A program made the translations under genes and the position numbers. Shown one piece after another: positions 1-8,626 of a stretch of 64,000 nt of DNA. Position 1 is the first letter of the stretch. Every line of letters begins with the position of its first letter. The notes under the pieces are model-generated. The model was not told the DNA's origin and did not search any database. It saw only the letters and a list, made by a program, of their open reading frames with translations. The DNA lies in assembly GCA_964251385.1 (NCBI GenBank), contig CAXUJK010000001.1, forward strand, positions 1,224,413 through 1,288,412. Direction: 5' to 3'. Origin of the DNA: CADCVW01 sp964251385. GTDB lineage: Bacteria; Pseudomonadota; Alphaproteobacteria; Sphingomonadales; Sphingomonadaceae.

Positions 1-1290
1 AATTGCGGCGGCACGATCGAACTGCGCGCCGCCGGCTACACCGTTACCGTCGTGTGCATGTATTGCTCCAGCGTCGTCGACGTCGCCGATTCCGACGCCA
101 AGATCATCGCGGCCTACAATCAGGCCGCGGGCGAACTCGAGATCCCGCTCGGCACGCGCGGTACGCTCGACCGCGTGGAATGGGAAGCGATCGGCTATCT
201 CGCGCGGTCGGAAAACGGGACCTATCCGTGGGAAGAGTACCTGCTCTTCAACCCATATCGCGGCTACCGCTTCCTTATTACCGACGGCCGCGGGTGGAGT
301 TTGGGGGAGCAGCTCGTTCAAACCCCCGACGTGGCGAACGGGGGCATGCGGATCGACGGCAGGGTGTATGAACCCTTCTTCGCGCTCGGCCGCGCGCAAG
401 TCGATTACGTGCTCGGCGAATTCTACTGGCGGGTGGAGCGCGGCGAGCAGGTCGAGACGGCGGATTACGTCCGCCCGGGCGCGATGCTGTCGTGGGAACG
501 CAACGTATCCGAACAAAGCTGGACCTTGTCCAAGCTCCTCGACCCGCGCGAGGTGTCGGAAGCGTTCGGGGTGGGCCCGCCCCCCAAGTCGTCGCCGCCG
601 CTGCCGCACCAGCCATCGCCGCATGGTCGCACGCTGCGCAGCTTCGGGTGGGCGGCGGCGCTCGCGGTCGCGGCCTTGTTCGTCATGCAGTTCCTGTTTT
701 CAGGAAACGCCGAGTTGCTGACACGCGACATCACCATCCGCACGGACGGGCAGGACCAGAGCGTCACGCTCGGCCCGATCGCGCTCAATCGCGCGTACCA
801 GGCGGTGACGGTGCGCGCCGAAGCGCCCGGCCTCGACAACGCCTGGGTCGAGTTCGGCTACGGGCTCGTCGACCGCGCGAAGGGGACGGCGTACGAGGCG
901 ACCGACATCGCCGAGCGCTACTCCGGGTCGGACTCCGATGGAGCGTGGAGCGAGGGCAGCCGTTCGGGCTCGGTCAAGTTCGCGGGCGTTCCGGCGGGCG
1001 AATACGACCTTGTCGTCAATTTGTCGGGCAACAACTGGACGGGAGCGCCCACGAACACGGCGACCTCCATCTTCGGCACCGCGCCGGCAGCGGCTTCGCC
1101 GTCGGATCAGGTCGTGCGGATCGTGGTATCGCGAAGCGGAGCCTTTTTCTCCAACTTCGTGCTGGCCGCGTTCCTGATCCTGTTGCCGCTGCTGTGGGTC
1201 CTCCTGCGGCACGCGAGCTTCGAGACATCCCGAAAAGCGCAGAGTGATTTCGCCAGTACCGACGACGATGACGAGGACGACGACGAATGA
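1..1290 (+). CDS. DUF4178 domain membrane protein, 5' truncated
   Basis: The frame is open from the first base, so the true start lies upstream. The visible 429 residues begin in a zinc-ribbon: Cys2 and a CMYC pair at residues 19-22 remain, and the first CxxC half is cut. A DUF4178-like beta-rich segment follows, with the WEEYLLF motif near residue 80. A hydrophobic segment lies near 215-232, then an extracytoplasmic beta-sandwich-like stretch, a second membrane segment near 385-405 and a very acidic DDDDEDDDE tail. DUF4178 proteins are known neighbours of DUF350 and spermidine-synthase-like genes, as here. The biochemical role is unknown. The stop overlaps the next start (ATGA). Confidence 0.75.
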   Translation, partial: NCGGTIELRAAGYTVTVVCMYCSSVVDVADSDAKIIAAYNQAAGELEIPLGTRGTLDRVEWEAIGYLARSENGTYPWEEYLLFNPYRGYRFLITDGRGWSLGEQLVQTPDVANGGMRIDGRVYEPFFALGRAQVDYVLGEFYWRVERGEQVETADYVRPGAMLSWERNVSEQSWTLSKLLDPREVSEAFGVGPPPKSSPPLPHQPSPHGRTLRSFGWAAALAVAALFVMQFLFSGNAELLTRDITIRTDGQDQSVTLGPIALNRAYQAVTVRAEAPGLDNAWVEFGYGLVDRAKGTAYEATDIAERYSGSDSDGAWSEGSRSGSVKFAGVPAGEYDLVVNLSGNNWTGAPTNTATSIFGTAPAAASPSDQVVRIVVSRSGAFFSNFVLAAFLILLPLLWVLLRHASFETSRKAQSDFASTDDDDEDDDE

Positions 1291-1460
1291 GCACCAAGAC
1301 CTTCGTCTACGCCGCATGGTGCCTGCTCGTCGCGGGCGGATTCCTTGGCGCTACCGCATTCGCGTGGTCGCCGTTCGCTGAAGGGCGGCGCGCGACGGCG
1401 GGCCAGTACCGCGGGGGCGGCTATGTCGGCGGTGTCTACGTCGGGCCGCGCCACAAATAA
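1287..1460 (+). CDS. 57-residue membrane-anchored glycine-rich peptide
   Basis: ATG overlaps the stop of the DUF4178 gene in an ATGA junction, which argues for translational coupling. The 57-residue product has one N-terminal hydrophobic segment (about residues 6-27) followed by a short Arg/Gly/Tyr-rich tail (GQYRGGGYVGGVYVG). I do not recognise a family. Its position between DUF4178 and DUF350 genes suggests it belongs to the polyamine/envelope system, perhaps as a small membrane partner. A chance frame is possible, but the start/stop overlap and signal-like N-terminus make a real gene more likely. Confidence 0.55.
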   Translation: MSTKTFVYAAWCLLVAGGFLGATAFAWSPFAEGRRATAGQYRGGGYVGGVYVGPRHK

Positions 1461-1485
1461 TGATGGACCATCAGGGAGACACGAC

Positions 1486-1704
1486 ATGGACATGACGACG
1501 GGCTTGAACGCGCTGGTGAGTTCGCTGGTCTACTCCGCGCTCGGCATCCTGGCGTTCGTCATCGGGTTCGTCGTCCTCGACCTGCTGACGCCGGGCAAAT
1601 TGTGGCAGGAAATAAACGAAAAGCAGAACACGGCCGTCGCGATCTTCGCGGGTGCGGTGGCGATCGGCTTGGCCATCATCGTCGCCGCCGCCATACATGG
1701 GTGA
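1486..1704 (+). CDS. DUF350 family membrane protein
   Basis: This 72-residue protein has two hydrophobic helices (about 11-33 and 48-70) separated by a short charged loop with LLTPGKLWQEINEKQN, the typical single DUF350 (YjfL-like) unit. The ATG is chosen because an AGGGAGA ribosome site lies 8 bases upstream; an earlier in-frame start would read through low-complexity sequence. DUF350 proteins are inner-membrane proteins of unknown function that recur beside spermidine-synthase-like, PspA or ATP-grasp genes. Here the gene overlaps the next one by 8 bases. Confidence 0.8.
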   Translation: MDMTTGLNALVSSLVYSALGILAFVIGFVVLDLLTPGKLWQEINEKQNTAVAIFAGAVAIGLAIIVAAAIHG

Positions 1705-3238
1705 TCTGTCGCAGACGCTTGAAGCCCCTAGGGCCAAGGCGTCCGCACCTGCATTAGCGCTTCTCGCGTCCGCGTTCGTTGTCGCGACGTGCGGCCTCGT
1801 CTACGAATTGCTGGCCTCGACGCTTGCCAGCTACCTGCTCGGCGACAGCGTCACGCAGTTCTCGACCGTCATCGGTGCGTATCTGTTCGCGATGGGGATC
1901 GGCAGCTGGTTTTCGCGGTACGTCCGACGCGACGAGCTGCGCCTGTTCGTCCGCGTCGAACTGCTTATCGCGCTGATCGGCGGGTGTTCTGCGGCGGCGT
2001 TGTTCGTGCTGTTCCCCGTCATCGACCATTTTCGGGTCGCGCTGTACGGCATCGTGCTCGCGATCGGGTTTTTGGTGGGACTCGAAATCCCGCTCCTCAT
2101 GCGCATCCTGCGCGGCAATTTCGACTTTCGCGAGGTCGTGTCGACCGTGCTGACGTTCGACTATGTCGGCGCGCTCGCCGCCTCGCTGCTCTTCCCGCTG
2201 ATCCTGATGCCGCATCTGGGCATGATCCGCACGGGCTTCCTGTTCGGGCTCGCCAATGCCGCGGTCGCGCTGGCGCTGCTGATCGTGCTCAAGCGCCGCG
2301 ATCTGCGCGCGGAGACCGCGGCCACGGTCGCGATCCTCGTCCTGCTCGCCGCCGGCTTCGTCGCCTCCGAACGGCTGCAGCGCTGGGGCGAGGTCGCGGC
2401 CTACGACGAGCCCGTCCTATATGCCACGTCCACCCCCTTCCAGCGTATCGTGCTCACCCGACGCGGAGACGACCTGCGGCTGTTCCTCAACGGAAACCTG
2501 CAATTTTCCTCGCGCGACGAGTACCGGTATCATGAGGCGTTGGTGCATCCCGCGATGGGGCGTGTCGCCGACCCGGCGCGGGTCCTCATCCTGGGCGGCG
2601 GCGACGGCTTGGCCGCGCGCGAAGTCCTTCGACATTCCGGCGTGCGCAGCGTCACGCTGGTCGATCTCGACCCCGCCATGACCCGCCTGTTCGCGCGTAC
2701 CCCGACGCTGGCCGCGCTAAACGCAGGCGCGCTCTCCGATCCACGCGTCCAAGTCGTCAACGCGGACGCGTTCCGCTGGGCACGGGAGGCGCGGGGCACG
2801 TACGACGCGGTCATCGTCGACTTTCCCGATCCCGTCGATTTCTCGGTGGGCAAACTCTACACCACCAGCTTCTACCGCGAGTTGCGCCGTCTGCTCGCGC
2901 CGGGAGCGGTCGCGTCGATCCAGAGCACGTCGCCGCTCGTTGCCCCGGGCGCATTCTGGACCGTGGCCGCGACGCTGGAAGCATCGGGGCTGAACGTCCG
3001 TCCGTACCACGCTTACGTGCCGAGTTTCGGAGAATGGGGTTTCGTGCTCGCCTCCGCCGATCCGATCGCGCAAGCCGTCGACATCCTGCCCGGCAACCGC
3101 TTCCTTACTCCCGCCGTCGCCTCACGCGCGTTCGACTTTCCGCCGGACATGGCACAGCGGCAAATGCCCCCGAACCGGCTCGACAATCAGGCGCTCGTTC
3201 GCGTCTTCGACGCCGAATGGTCGAAATATGAAGGCTAG
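1697..3238 (+). CDS. Membrane-anchored spermidine-synthase-like aminopropyltransferase
   Basis: The 513-residue protein has about seven hydrophobic segments in the first 220 residues, then a cytosolic spermidine-synthase fold. The SAM-type site reads GGGDGLAAREVL followed by VDLDPAM. The catalytic-loop equivalent is VDFPDPVDFSVGKLY, keeping the Asp-x-x-Asp-Pro pattern. Known enzymes of this fold transfer an aminopropyl group from decarboxylated SAM to putrescine; the speD gene downstream could supply that donor. The acceptor here is unknown. The ATG inside the end of the DUF350 gene fits the operon's overlap pattern. Confidence 0.8.
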   Translation: MGDLSQTLEAPRAKASAPALALLASAFVVATCGLVYELLASTLASYLLGDSVTQFSTVIGAYLFAMGIGSWFSRYVRRDELRLFVRVELLIALIGGCSAAALFVLFPVIDHFRVALYGIVLAIGFLVGLEIPLLMRILRGNFDFREVVSTVLTFDYVGALAASLLFPLILMPHLGMIRTGFLFGLANAAVALALLIVLKRRDLRAETAATVAILVLLAAGFVASERLQRWGEVAAYDEPVLYATSTPFQRIVLTRRGDDLRLFLNGNLQFSSRDEYRYHEALVHPAMGRVADPARVLILGGGDGLAAREVLRHSGVRSVTLVDLDPAMTRLFARTPTLAALNAGALSDPRVQVVNADAFRWAREARGTYDAVIVDFPDPVDFSVGKLYTTSFYRELRRLLAPGAVASIQSTSPLVAPGAFWTVAATLEASGLNVRPYHAYVPSFGEWGFVLASADPIAQAVDILPGNRFLTPAVASRAFDFPPDMAQRQMPPNRLDNQALVRVFDAEWSKYEG

Positions 3239-4844
3239 CCGCCGCCATGTGCTGGCCGGGGCCGGCACGCTCGGCGTCGCGCTGACCGCGGGCGCGGGGT
3301 GGGCGCTGACGCACGAGGCCGCGCATGCGGGCACGCTTGCGGGCGCTGACATGGCGCGGGGGCATGCGTTGCGCGGCGGCGGCTTTCCCGCTCCCGCCGC
3401 GCACGAAGACGCCGGCGTCGTCATCGCGGGCGGTGGCATCGCCGGCCTGTCCGCCGCGTGGACGCTCGTCGACGCGGGGTTCCGCGACTTCCGCCTGCTC
3501 GAACTGGAGGATAGAATCGGCGGCAGTGCGCGCGCGGGCCGCAACGCCGTCTCCGCCTATCCGCTCGGCGCGCATTACTTGCCTGTTCAAAACCGCGAGG
3601 CGCGCGCGCTTCGCCACATGCTCGGCAAGCTCCGCATGATCACCGGCGAAGACGGCGGCGCCCCCGTCTACGACCCGTACCAGCTCTGCGCCGACTCCCA
3701 GGAACGCCTGTACTGGCAGGGCAAGTGGCACGAAGGCCTCGTCCCACGCACCGGCCTCGACGCGGCGACGCGCGATCAGTTCGCCGCGTTCGAAGCGGCC
3801 ATGACGGGCTTCTCCGCGCAGGTCGGCACCGACGGCAGGCCCGCTTTCGCCATCCCCCTCGCCTATAGTTCGCGGGACGAAGCCCTGCTCGCGCTCGACC
3901 GGGTCGGCTTCGGCGACTGGCTCGATTTGCAGGGCTTCCTTGCGCGGGCGCTCCGCTCCCACGTCCGCTACTGCACGCGCGACGATTACGGGTGCGAGCC
4001 CGAAGACGTGTCCGCATGGGCCGGCATCCACTATTTCGCCGCGCGTCGCGGCTGGGCGGCCGGCGACACCGGCGACAACGTCCTCACATGGCCCGAAGGG
4101 AACGCGCGCATCGCTTCGTCGATGGCGGCGTTTTTCGCGGACAAGATCGCGGGCGGGCGCATCGTCCACCGCGTCGCGCGTGACGGCGATGGGGTGGTCG
4201 TCGACAGCTTCGATGTCGCCGCGAACCGGACGATCCGCACTCACGCCCGCGCGGCGATCCTTGCTATGCCGCATTTCGTCGCGAGCCGTGTCGCGCCGCA
4301 AGCCGCAGCCCCCGACCCGCGCTTCACCTATGCGCCGTGGATCGTCGCGAACGTCACCGTCGACCGGCTGCCGCAGGGGCGCGGCGTTCCGCTCGCATGG
4401 GACAACGTGTCCGCGACGAGCGATTCGCTCGGCTACGTCGTCGCCACGCACCAAGCGGCATCGCGCGCCGGAGCGTCCGTGCTGACCTGGTACATGCCGC
4501 TGTCGCGCATGGAGCCGGCTGCCGCGCGCCGCCTCATGGTGGATCGTCCGATTGCCGAATGGCAGCGCGAGGTGGCCGACGACCTGCTCCGCCTCCACCC
4601 CGAACTCGATGGGGCCATCCGGAGCATCGACGTCTGGCGCTGGGCCCATGCCATGGCGCGTCCCGTCCCCGGCTTCATCTGGGGTGCCGCGCAGCAGGCG
4701 CACGCGCGCGCGACGCCACCGATGTTCCTCGCGCACGCGGACTACAGTGGCCTGTCCGTCTTCGAGGAAGCGCATTATCACGGCACCGCCGCGGCCGAAG
4801 GCGCGATGCGGCACCTCGGCCACGCCCACGAGACGCTGCTGTGA
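3228..4844 (+). CDS. Tat-exported FAD-dependent amine oxidase
   Basis: This 538-residue flavoprotein starts with a twin-arginine signal (SRRHVLAG, residues 4-11), so it is probably exported folded to the periplasm. The FAD dinucleotide motif VVIAGGGIAGLSAA is at 64-77, followed by ELEDRIGGSARAG as in monoamine and polyamine oxidases. The C-terminal part ends in a typical flavin-contact segment. Substrate is inferred: the gene sits between aminopropyltransferase and SAM-decarboxylase genes, so a polyamine or polyamine-modified molecule is plausible. It overlaps both neighbours (11 and 4 bases). Confidence 0.75.
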   Translation: MKASRRHVLAGAGTLGVALTAGAGWALTHEAAHAGTLAGADMARGHALRGGGFPAPAAHEDAGVVIAGGGIAGLSAAWTLVDAGFRDFRLLELEDRIGGSARAGRNAVSAYPLGAHYLPVQNREARALRHMLGKLRMITGEDGGAPVYDPYQLCADSQERLYWQGKWHEGLVPRTGLDAATRDQFAAFEAAMTGFSAQVGTDGRPAFAIPLAYSSRDEALLALDRVGFGDWLDLQGFLARALRSHVRYCTRDDYGCEPEDVSAWAGIHYFAARRGWAAGDTGDNVLTWPEGNARIASSMAAFFADKIAGGRIVHRVARDGDGVVVDSFDVAANRTIRTHARAAILAMPHFVASRVAPQAAAPDPRFTYAPWIVANVTVDRLPQGRGVPLAWDNVSATSDSLGYVVATHQAASRAGASVLTWYMPLSRMEPAAARRLMVDRPIAEWQREVADDLLRLHPELDGAIRSIDVWRWAHAMARPVPGFIWGAAQQAHARATPPMFLAHADYSGLSVFEEAHYHGTAAAEGAMRHLGHAHETLL

Positions 4845-5257
4845 TCCCGCCCTACGACGGCCGCCACCTGATCGCCGACCTGCACGGGTGCGCCGGCCTG
4901 ACCGACGTAGACCTGATCGAACGCGCGCTCCGGGACGCGGCAGAAGCGGCGGGCGCGACCGTACTCGACGTGCGGCTGCACGCGTTCGGCGAGGGCCAGG
5001 GGGTCACGGGCATGGCGCTGCTCGCCGAGTCGCACCTTTCGATCCACAGCTGGCCCGAACACGGGTACGCCGCCGTCGACATTTTTCTGTGCGGCGCGCG
5101 CCATGATCCGGAGGATGCGCTCGCGGTCATCGCGGCAGCGCTTGGCGCGGCCACGGTGGAGAGAATGACGGTTGCGCGTGGCTACGCCAGCATGACGGGC
5201 TTCCAAGATTCCGCGCGAAGACCTATGTTCGCGATATCAACGAAGGGACCGTCATGA
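4841..5257 (+). CDS. speD: S-adenosylmethionine decarboxylase proenzyme
   Basis: The 138-residue proenzyme of the small prokaryotic class cleaves itself to form a pyruvoyl group. The processing site is AESHLSIHSWPEH, with Ser64 as the pyruvoyl precursor; the conserved Cys lies in DIFLCG near residue 84. The product, decarboxylated SAM, is the aminopropyl donor for the upstream synthase-like enzyme. The GTG start overlaps the amine-oxidase stop (GTGA), and the stop overlaps the start of the small peptide gene. Length and motifs match the family. Confidence 0.9.
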   Translation: MIPPYDGRHLIADLHGCAGLTDVDLIERALRDAAEAAGATVLDVRLHAFGEGQGVTGMALLAESHLSIHSWPEHGYAAVDIFLCGARHDPEDALAVIAAALGAATVERMTVARGYASMTGFQDSARRPMFAISTKGPS

Positions 5258-5370
5258 AGAAGATCGCAGCCGCTCTGTTCGTCCTGCTCGCATCGGGCTC
5301 GGCCGCCTACGCCGCCGCACCGGGAGCGGTTCACGCGATCGCGCACAGCTGCGGCCTGCCCTGCTGCTGA
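5254..5370 (+). CDS. 38-residue secreted peptide ending CGLPCC
   Basis: ATG overlaps the speD stop (ATGA). The product is MKKIAAALFVLLASGSAAYA, a textbook Sec signal with an AYA cleavage site, followed by only about 18 residues ending HSCGLPCC. I know no family for it. It is the last gene of the polyamine operon, and three Cys near the C-terminus suggest a disulfide, metal site or modification substrate. Coupled translation and the clean signal peptide support a real gene. Its function is open. Confidence 0.6.
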   Translation: MKKIAAALFVLLASGSAAYAAAPGAVHAIAHSCGLPCC

Positions 5371-5374
5371 TCGA

Positions 5375-6454
5375 TCAGGCAGGCGCGCCGGCGCGCACCG
5401 CCTGATCCCACGCGAGCGCGGCGATCGCCGGCAGCGCATCCGCCCGCGCGCTCGCCTGCGCGGATGCGGCGGTGCCGCGCACCACCCGTCCCTTGATGCC
5501 GTGGATGATCGCGGCCAGCCGGAAGAAGTTGAAAGCGACGTAGAAGTCGTAGCCCGGTATTCCGTCCCGTCCCGCCCGCCGGCAGTACGTCGCGACGTAA
5601 TCGTCTTCGCTTGGGATGTTGAGCGCCGGCAAATCCGCGCCCGCCAACCCCGACGTGACGAGCGACGGCATCCGGTACATCATCGCGTGGTACGCAAAAT
5701 CGGCGAGCGGGTGGCCGAGCGTCGACAGTTCCCAGTCCAGCACCGCGATCACGCGCGGCTCGCTGGGGTGGAAGATCATGTTGTCCGCCCGAAAATCGCC
5801 GTGGACGATGCTGGTCTCCGTGCGCGAATTGTCGCCGGGCGGGATGTGCTTCGGCAGCCATTCGACCAGCCGGTCCATGTGCGGGTCCGTCCCCGCCTCG
5901 ACATCCTCGACATATTGCCGCGACCAGCGCGCGATCTGGCGTTCGAAGTAGTTTCCAGGACGGCCGTAGTCGCTCAGGCCCACTGCCGCGCAATCGATCC
6001 CGTGCAGCTGCGCGATCGTCGCGTTCATCGCGTCGAACAGCAACGGGCGCTCGTCGCGGCGCGCATCGGGAAAGCGCGCGTCCCAGAAGATGCGGCCTTC
6101 GACCATGTCCATGACGTAGAACCACGTGCCGATCACCGCCTCGTCCGTGCACAGCCCGTGGACGTGCGCCACGGGCAACCCGCCCGCTTCGACGGCGGTC
6201 AGCACGCGCGCCTCTCGATCGACCGCGTGCGCGCCGGGCAACAATTTTCCCGGCGGCTTGCGGCGCAGCACGTAGTCTCGGGTCGGCGTGCGCAGCTTGT
6301 ATGTCGGGTTGGACTGCCCGCCGCGGAACTGTTCCACGGCGAGCGGCCCGGCGAACCCGGCGACGTTCGCCTCCATCCATGCCGCCAGCGCCGCTTCGTC
6401 GAAACGATGCGCGTCGCGGACCTGGGTGGTGCCGATCTGGCTGTCAGGCTCCAT
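5375..6454 (-). CDS. APH-family phosphotransferase (ACAD10-like kinase)
   Basis: This 359-residue protein has the aminoglycoside-phosphotransferase kinase fold: an N-lobe with FRGGQSNPTYKL, the catalytic Brenner motif HGDFRADNMIF and the metal-binding VLDWELSTLGHPLADFAY. This subfamily (ACAD10/11-like) phosphorylates hydroxyacyl-CoA or related small molecules and is common in sphingomonads; antibiotic modification is not implied. The ATG at 6454 is preferred over a TTG twelve codons upstream, because alignment with the family begins soon after it. It is divergent from dinB and ends 5 bases from the small peptide gene. Confidence 0.8.
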   Translation of the reverse strand: MEPDSQIGTTQVRDAHRFDEAALAAWMEANVAGFAGPLAVEQFRGGQSNPTYKLRTPTRDYVLRRKPPGKLLPGAHAVDREARVLTAVEAGGLPVAHVHGLCTDEAVIGTWFYVMDMVEGRIFWDARFPDARRDERPLLFDAMNATIAQLHGIDCAAVGLSDYGRPGNYFERQIARWSRQYVEDVEAGTDPHMDRLVEWLPKHIPPGDNSRTETSIVHGDFRADNMIFHPSEPRVIAVLDWELSTLGHPLADFAYHAMMYRMPSLVTSGLAGADLPALNIPSEDDYVATYCRRAGRDGIPGYDFYVAFNFFRLAAIIHGIKGRVVRGTAASAQASARADALPAIAALAWDQAVRAGAPA

Positions 6455-6507
6455 TTCCGCCCTGTTGTTCAGGCCTTGCGCCCGTGTCAAATCGCCGGTC
6501 GATAACC

Positions 6508-7575
6508 GTGACGCTCCGAAAGATCATCCACATCGACATGGATGCGTTCTACGCGTCCGTCGAACAGCGCGACGATCCGGCGTTGCGCGGCAAACCCGTC
6601 GCGGTGGGCAGCGCGCAGGCGCGCGGCGTGGTGGCGGCCGCGAGCTACGAGGCGCGGGTGTTCGGCGTGCGGTCGGCGATGGCGTCGGTCACCGCGCTGC
6701 GGCGTTGTCCGGAGTTGGTGTTCGTGCCGCTCCGCTCCGACGTGTACCGCGCGGTGTCCGGGCAGATCCGCGATATCTTCGCCGAATATACGGAAATCAT
6801 AGAACCGCTGTCGCTCGACGAGGCATATCTGGACGTTACCGACACGCGCGGCTTCGGATCGGCGACCGCGATCGCGACAGAGATCCGCGCGCGCATCCGC
6901 GAAACCACCGGCCTGACCGCGTCGGCGGGCGTGTCGTACAACAAGTTCATCGCCAAGCTCGCTTCGGACCAGAACAAGCCCGACGGCCTGTGCGTGATCC
7001 GCCCCTCAGCTGGCCCGGCGTTCGTCGCCGCGCTGCCGGTCAAGCGTTTTCACCGCGTTGGTCCGGTCACGGCGGCGAAGATGGAGCGGCTGGGCATCCG
7101 CGACGGCGCGGACCTGCGCGAGCGATCGCTGGAGGAACTGGCACTCCACTTCGGCAGCAACGCGGAGTATTTCTACGGCGCTGCGCGAGGCGACGACGAT
7201 CGTCCGGTGCGCGTCGACCGGCCGTCGAAGTCGGTCGGCGCGGAACGCACGTTCGATCGCGATTACACGAGCGAGCCCGACCTGCTCGCCGCGCTGGAGC
7301 CGGTGATCGACGCCGCGTGGCGACGCATCTCGCGCGCCGACGTCAGTGGACGGACAGTTACGCTCAAGATCAAATATGCGGACTTTCGCATCAACACGCG
7401 ATCGCAGACGCGGGCGATCCCGGTGCGCACCCGCGACGATCTTGCCGCCACGGGCCGCGACCTGCTGCGTGCGCTGCTGCCGGTGGATACGGGCATAAGG
7501 CTGCTCGGGCTGACGCTGTCAGGGTTCGACGTGTCCGTGCCGCCCTCTCCGGACCAGGACAGCCTGCCGCTCTAG
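6508..7575 (+). CDS. dinB: DNA polymerase IV
   Basis: This 355-residue Y-family polymerase performs translesion synthesis. The first catalytic motif IDMDAFYASVEQRDDP begins at residue 9 and the second, SLDEAYLDV, is at 102-110, supplying the metal-binding acidic residues. The little-finger domain and a C-terminal QDSLPL, a plausible sliding-clamp motif, are present. The GTG start is chosen because polymerase IV proteins begin a few residues before this motif; longer frames upstream overlap the divergent kinase gene. The stop overlaps that of the convergent gene. Confidence 0.93.
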   Translation: MTLRKIIHIDMDAFYASVEQRDDPALRGKPVAVGSAQARGVVAAASYEARVFGVRSAMASVTALRRCPELVFVPLRSDVYRAVSGQIRDIFAEYTEIIEPLSLDEAYLDVTDTRGFGSATAIATEIRARIRETTGLTASAGVSYNKFIAKLASDQNKPDGLCVIRPSAGPAFVAALPVKRFHRVGPVTAAKMERLGIRDGADLRERSLEELALHFGSNAEYFYGAARGDDDRPVRVDRPSKSVGAERTFDRDYTSEPDLLAALEPVIDAAWRRISRADVSGRTVTLKIKYADFRINTRSQTRAIPVRTRDDLAATGRDLLRALLPVDTGIRLLGLTLSGFDVSVPPSPDQDSLPL

Positions 7576-7958
7576 CGAGAGCGCGGAGGCCCCGGTTTGC
7601 GCGGGGGCGGGCGTGTCGGACGCGACGGCCGTCCGGATGGCGGAGACGCGGCGGCGGGTCGCGTCGGCCTTGACGTCGAGGTCTGCGGAGCGGGTCTGGG
7701 CGGCGCCGGGGCGCTTTGGCTGGGTGAGACCGCATACCCCTCCTTCAACAAACGGTTGAACCCCGCGCGGACGCTTGCCGTCACCGTGGCCTGCAGCTCT
7801 TTTGGCAAATCCGCGAAGGTCGCGTTGGCGTGGATCGCGTTGATGTCGCGCAGCAGCGCGTTGGGCACGCCGTTCGACGCGGCCTTCAGCGCCCCCACCG
7901 CGTCGACCACCGCCGAAAAGACGATGTCGTGCATGACGTCGGTCGCTGATCTGGGCAT
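7572..7958 (-). CDS. Hypothetical protein with Pro/Arg-rich tail
   Basis: This 128-residue protein has an N-terminal alpha-helical half (MPRSATDVMHDIVF onward, about 1-80) resembling small phasin-like or conserved sphingomonad proteins, and a low-complexity tail rich in Pro, Arg and Ser. I do not recognise a named family. The ATG is the only good start, and the ordered N-terminal half supports a real gene. It converges on dinB with stop codons overlapping by a few bases. Confidence 0.55.
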   Translation of the reverse strand: MPRSATDVMHDIVFSAVVDAVGALKAASNGVPNALLRDINAIHANATFADLPKELQATVTASVRAGFNRLLKEGYAVSPSQSAPAPPRPAPQTSTSRPTRPAAASPPSGRPSRPTRPPPRKPGPPRSR

Positions 7959-8077
7959 GATTTCCCTCTGTCGCCGCCGATCGCCGGCCGCGCTCCAAGT
8001 GTAGGCGGGCGCCCGACCTTGGGAAAGCCTTGTGTCGCCGCCCTTGCCAGCCGCCGCAGACCTTTTATCAGCGTTGC

Positions 8078-8626
8078 ATGCAAAAGGCGCTTCACTTCGT
8101 CGGATTGGGCGGCACCTTGCGTACCGGTTCGAGCACGGAACGCGCGCTCAAAGCCGCGCTGGCGTTCGCGGCCGAACGGGGCGCGACCACCGCGCTGCTG
8201 ACGGGCCAGGCGATCAACCTGCCGCATTACTCGCCCGAACAGCCCGAGCGCGCGGAGGCGGCGGCGACGCTGGTCGCCGAACTGCGCCGCGCGGACGCCG
8301 TGATCGTCGGCTCCCCGGGCTATCACGGCGGCATTTCCGGGCTGGTCAAGAACGCGCTCGATTATGTCGAGGACATGCGCGGCGACACGCGCACCTATTT
8401 CGACGGGCTGCCGATCGGATGCGTCGCGACGGGCGCGGGGTGGCAGGGCGCTGTCGCGACGCTGGTCCAGATCCGATCGGTCGTACACGCGCTGCGCGGC
8501 TGGCCGACGCCGATCGGGGTGGCGATCAACACGATAGGAACGGGCGGCGACCCGATCGCGGAAGACACGGTGCAGACGCAGCTCAGGATGATGGTGGACC
8601 AGCAGTTCCAGTTCCTGCGCGCGTAA
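8078..8626 (+). CDS. NADPH-dependent FMN reductase family protein
   Basis: This 182-residue flavodoxin-fold reductase has the N-terminal FMN phosphate loop GTLRTGSSTERAL near residues 10-22 and the family motif GSPGYHGGISGLVKNALDY near 88-106. Members transfer hydride from NAD(P)H to FMN, quinones or azo compounds. The ATG immediately before QKALHFVGL is chosen, since FMN reductases begin with this beta strand; an upstream start adds unrelated sequence. Its 3' end overlaps that of the convergent phosphatase gene by 44 bases. Confidence 0.82.
   Translation: MQKALHFVGLGGTLRTGSSTERALKAALAFAAERGATTALLTGQAINLPHYSPEQPERAEAAATLVAELRRADAVIVGSPGYHGGISGLVKNALDYVEDMRGDTRTYFDGLPIGCVATGAGWQGAVATLVQIRSVVHALRGWPTPIGVAINTIGTGGDPIAEDTVQTQLRMMVDQQFQFLRA

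Noticed and set aside
3105..4829. Long open frame (574 codons) antisense to the amine-oxidase gene
   Set aside because: Arg/Ala-rich composition with no family motifs; it mirrors a well-supported gene in GC-rich DNA.
5375..6454. Aminoglycoside resistance gene
   Set aside because: The APH fold is present, but the sequence fits the ACAD10-like metabolic kinase group; no resistance context.
8583..8626. Frameshift or fusion at the FMN-reductase/CysQ junction
   Set aside because: Both proteins have complete family ends; a 44-base convergent overlap explains the sequence.
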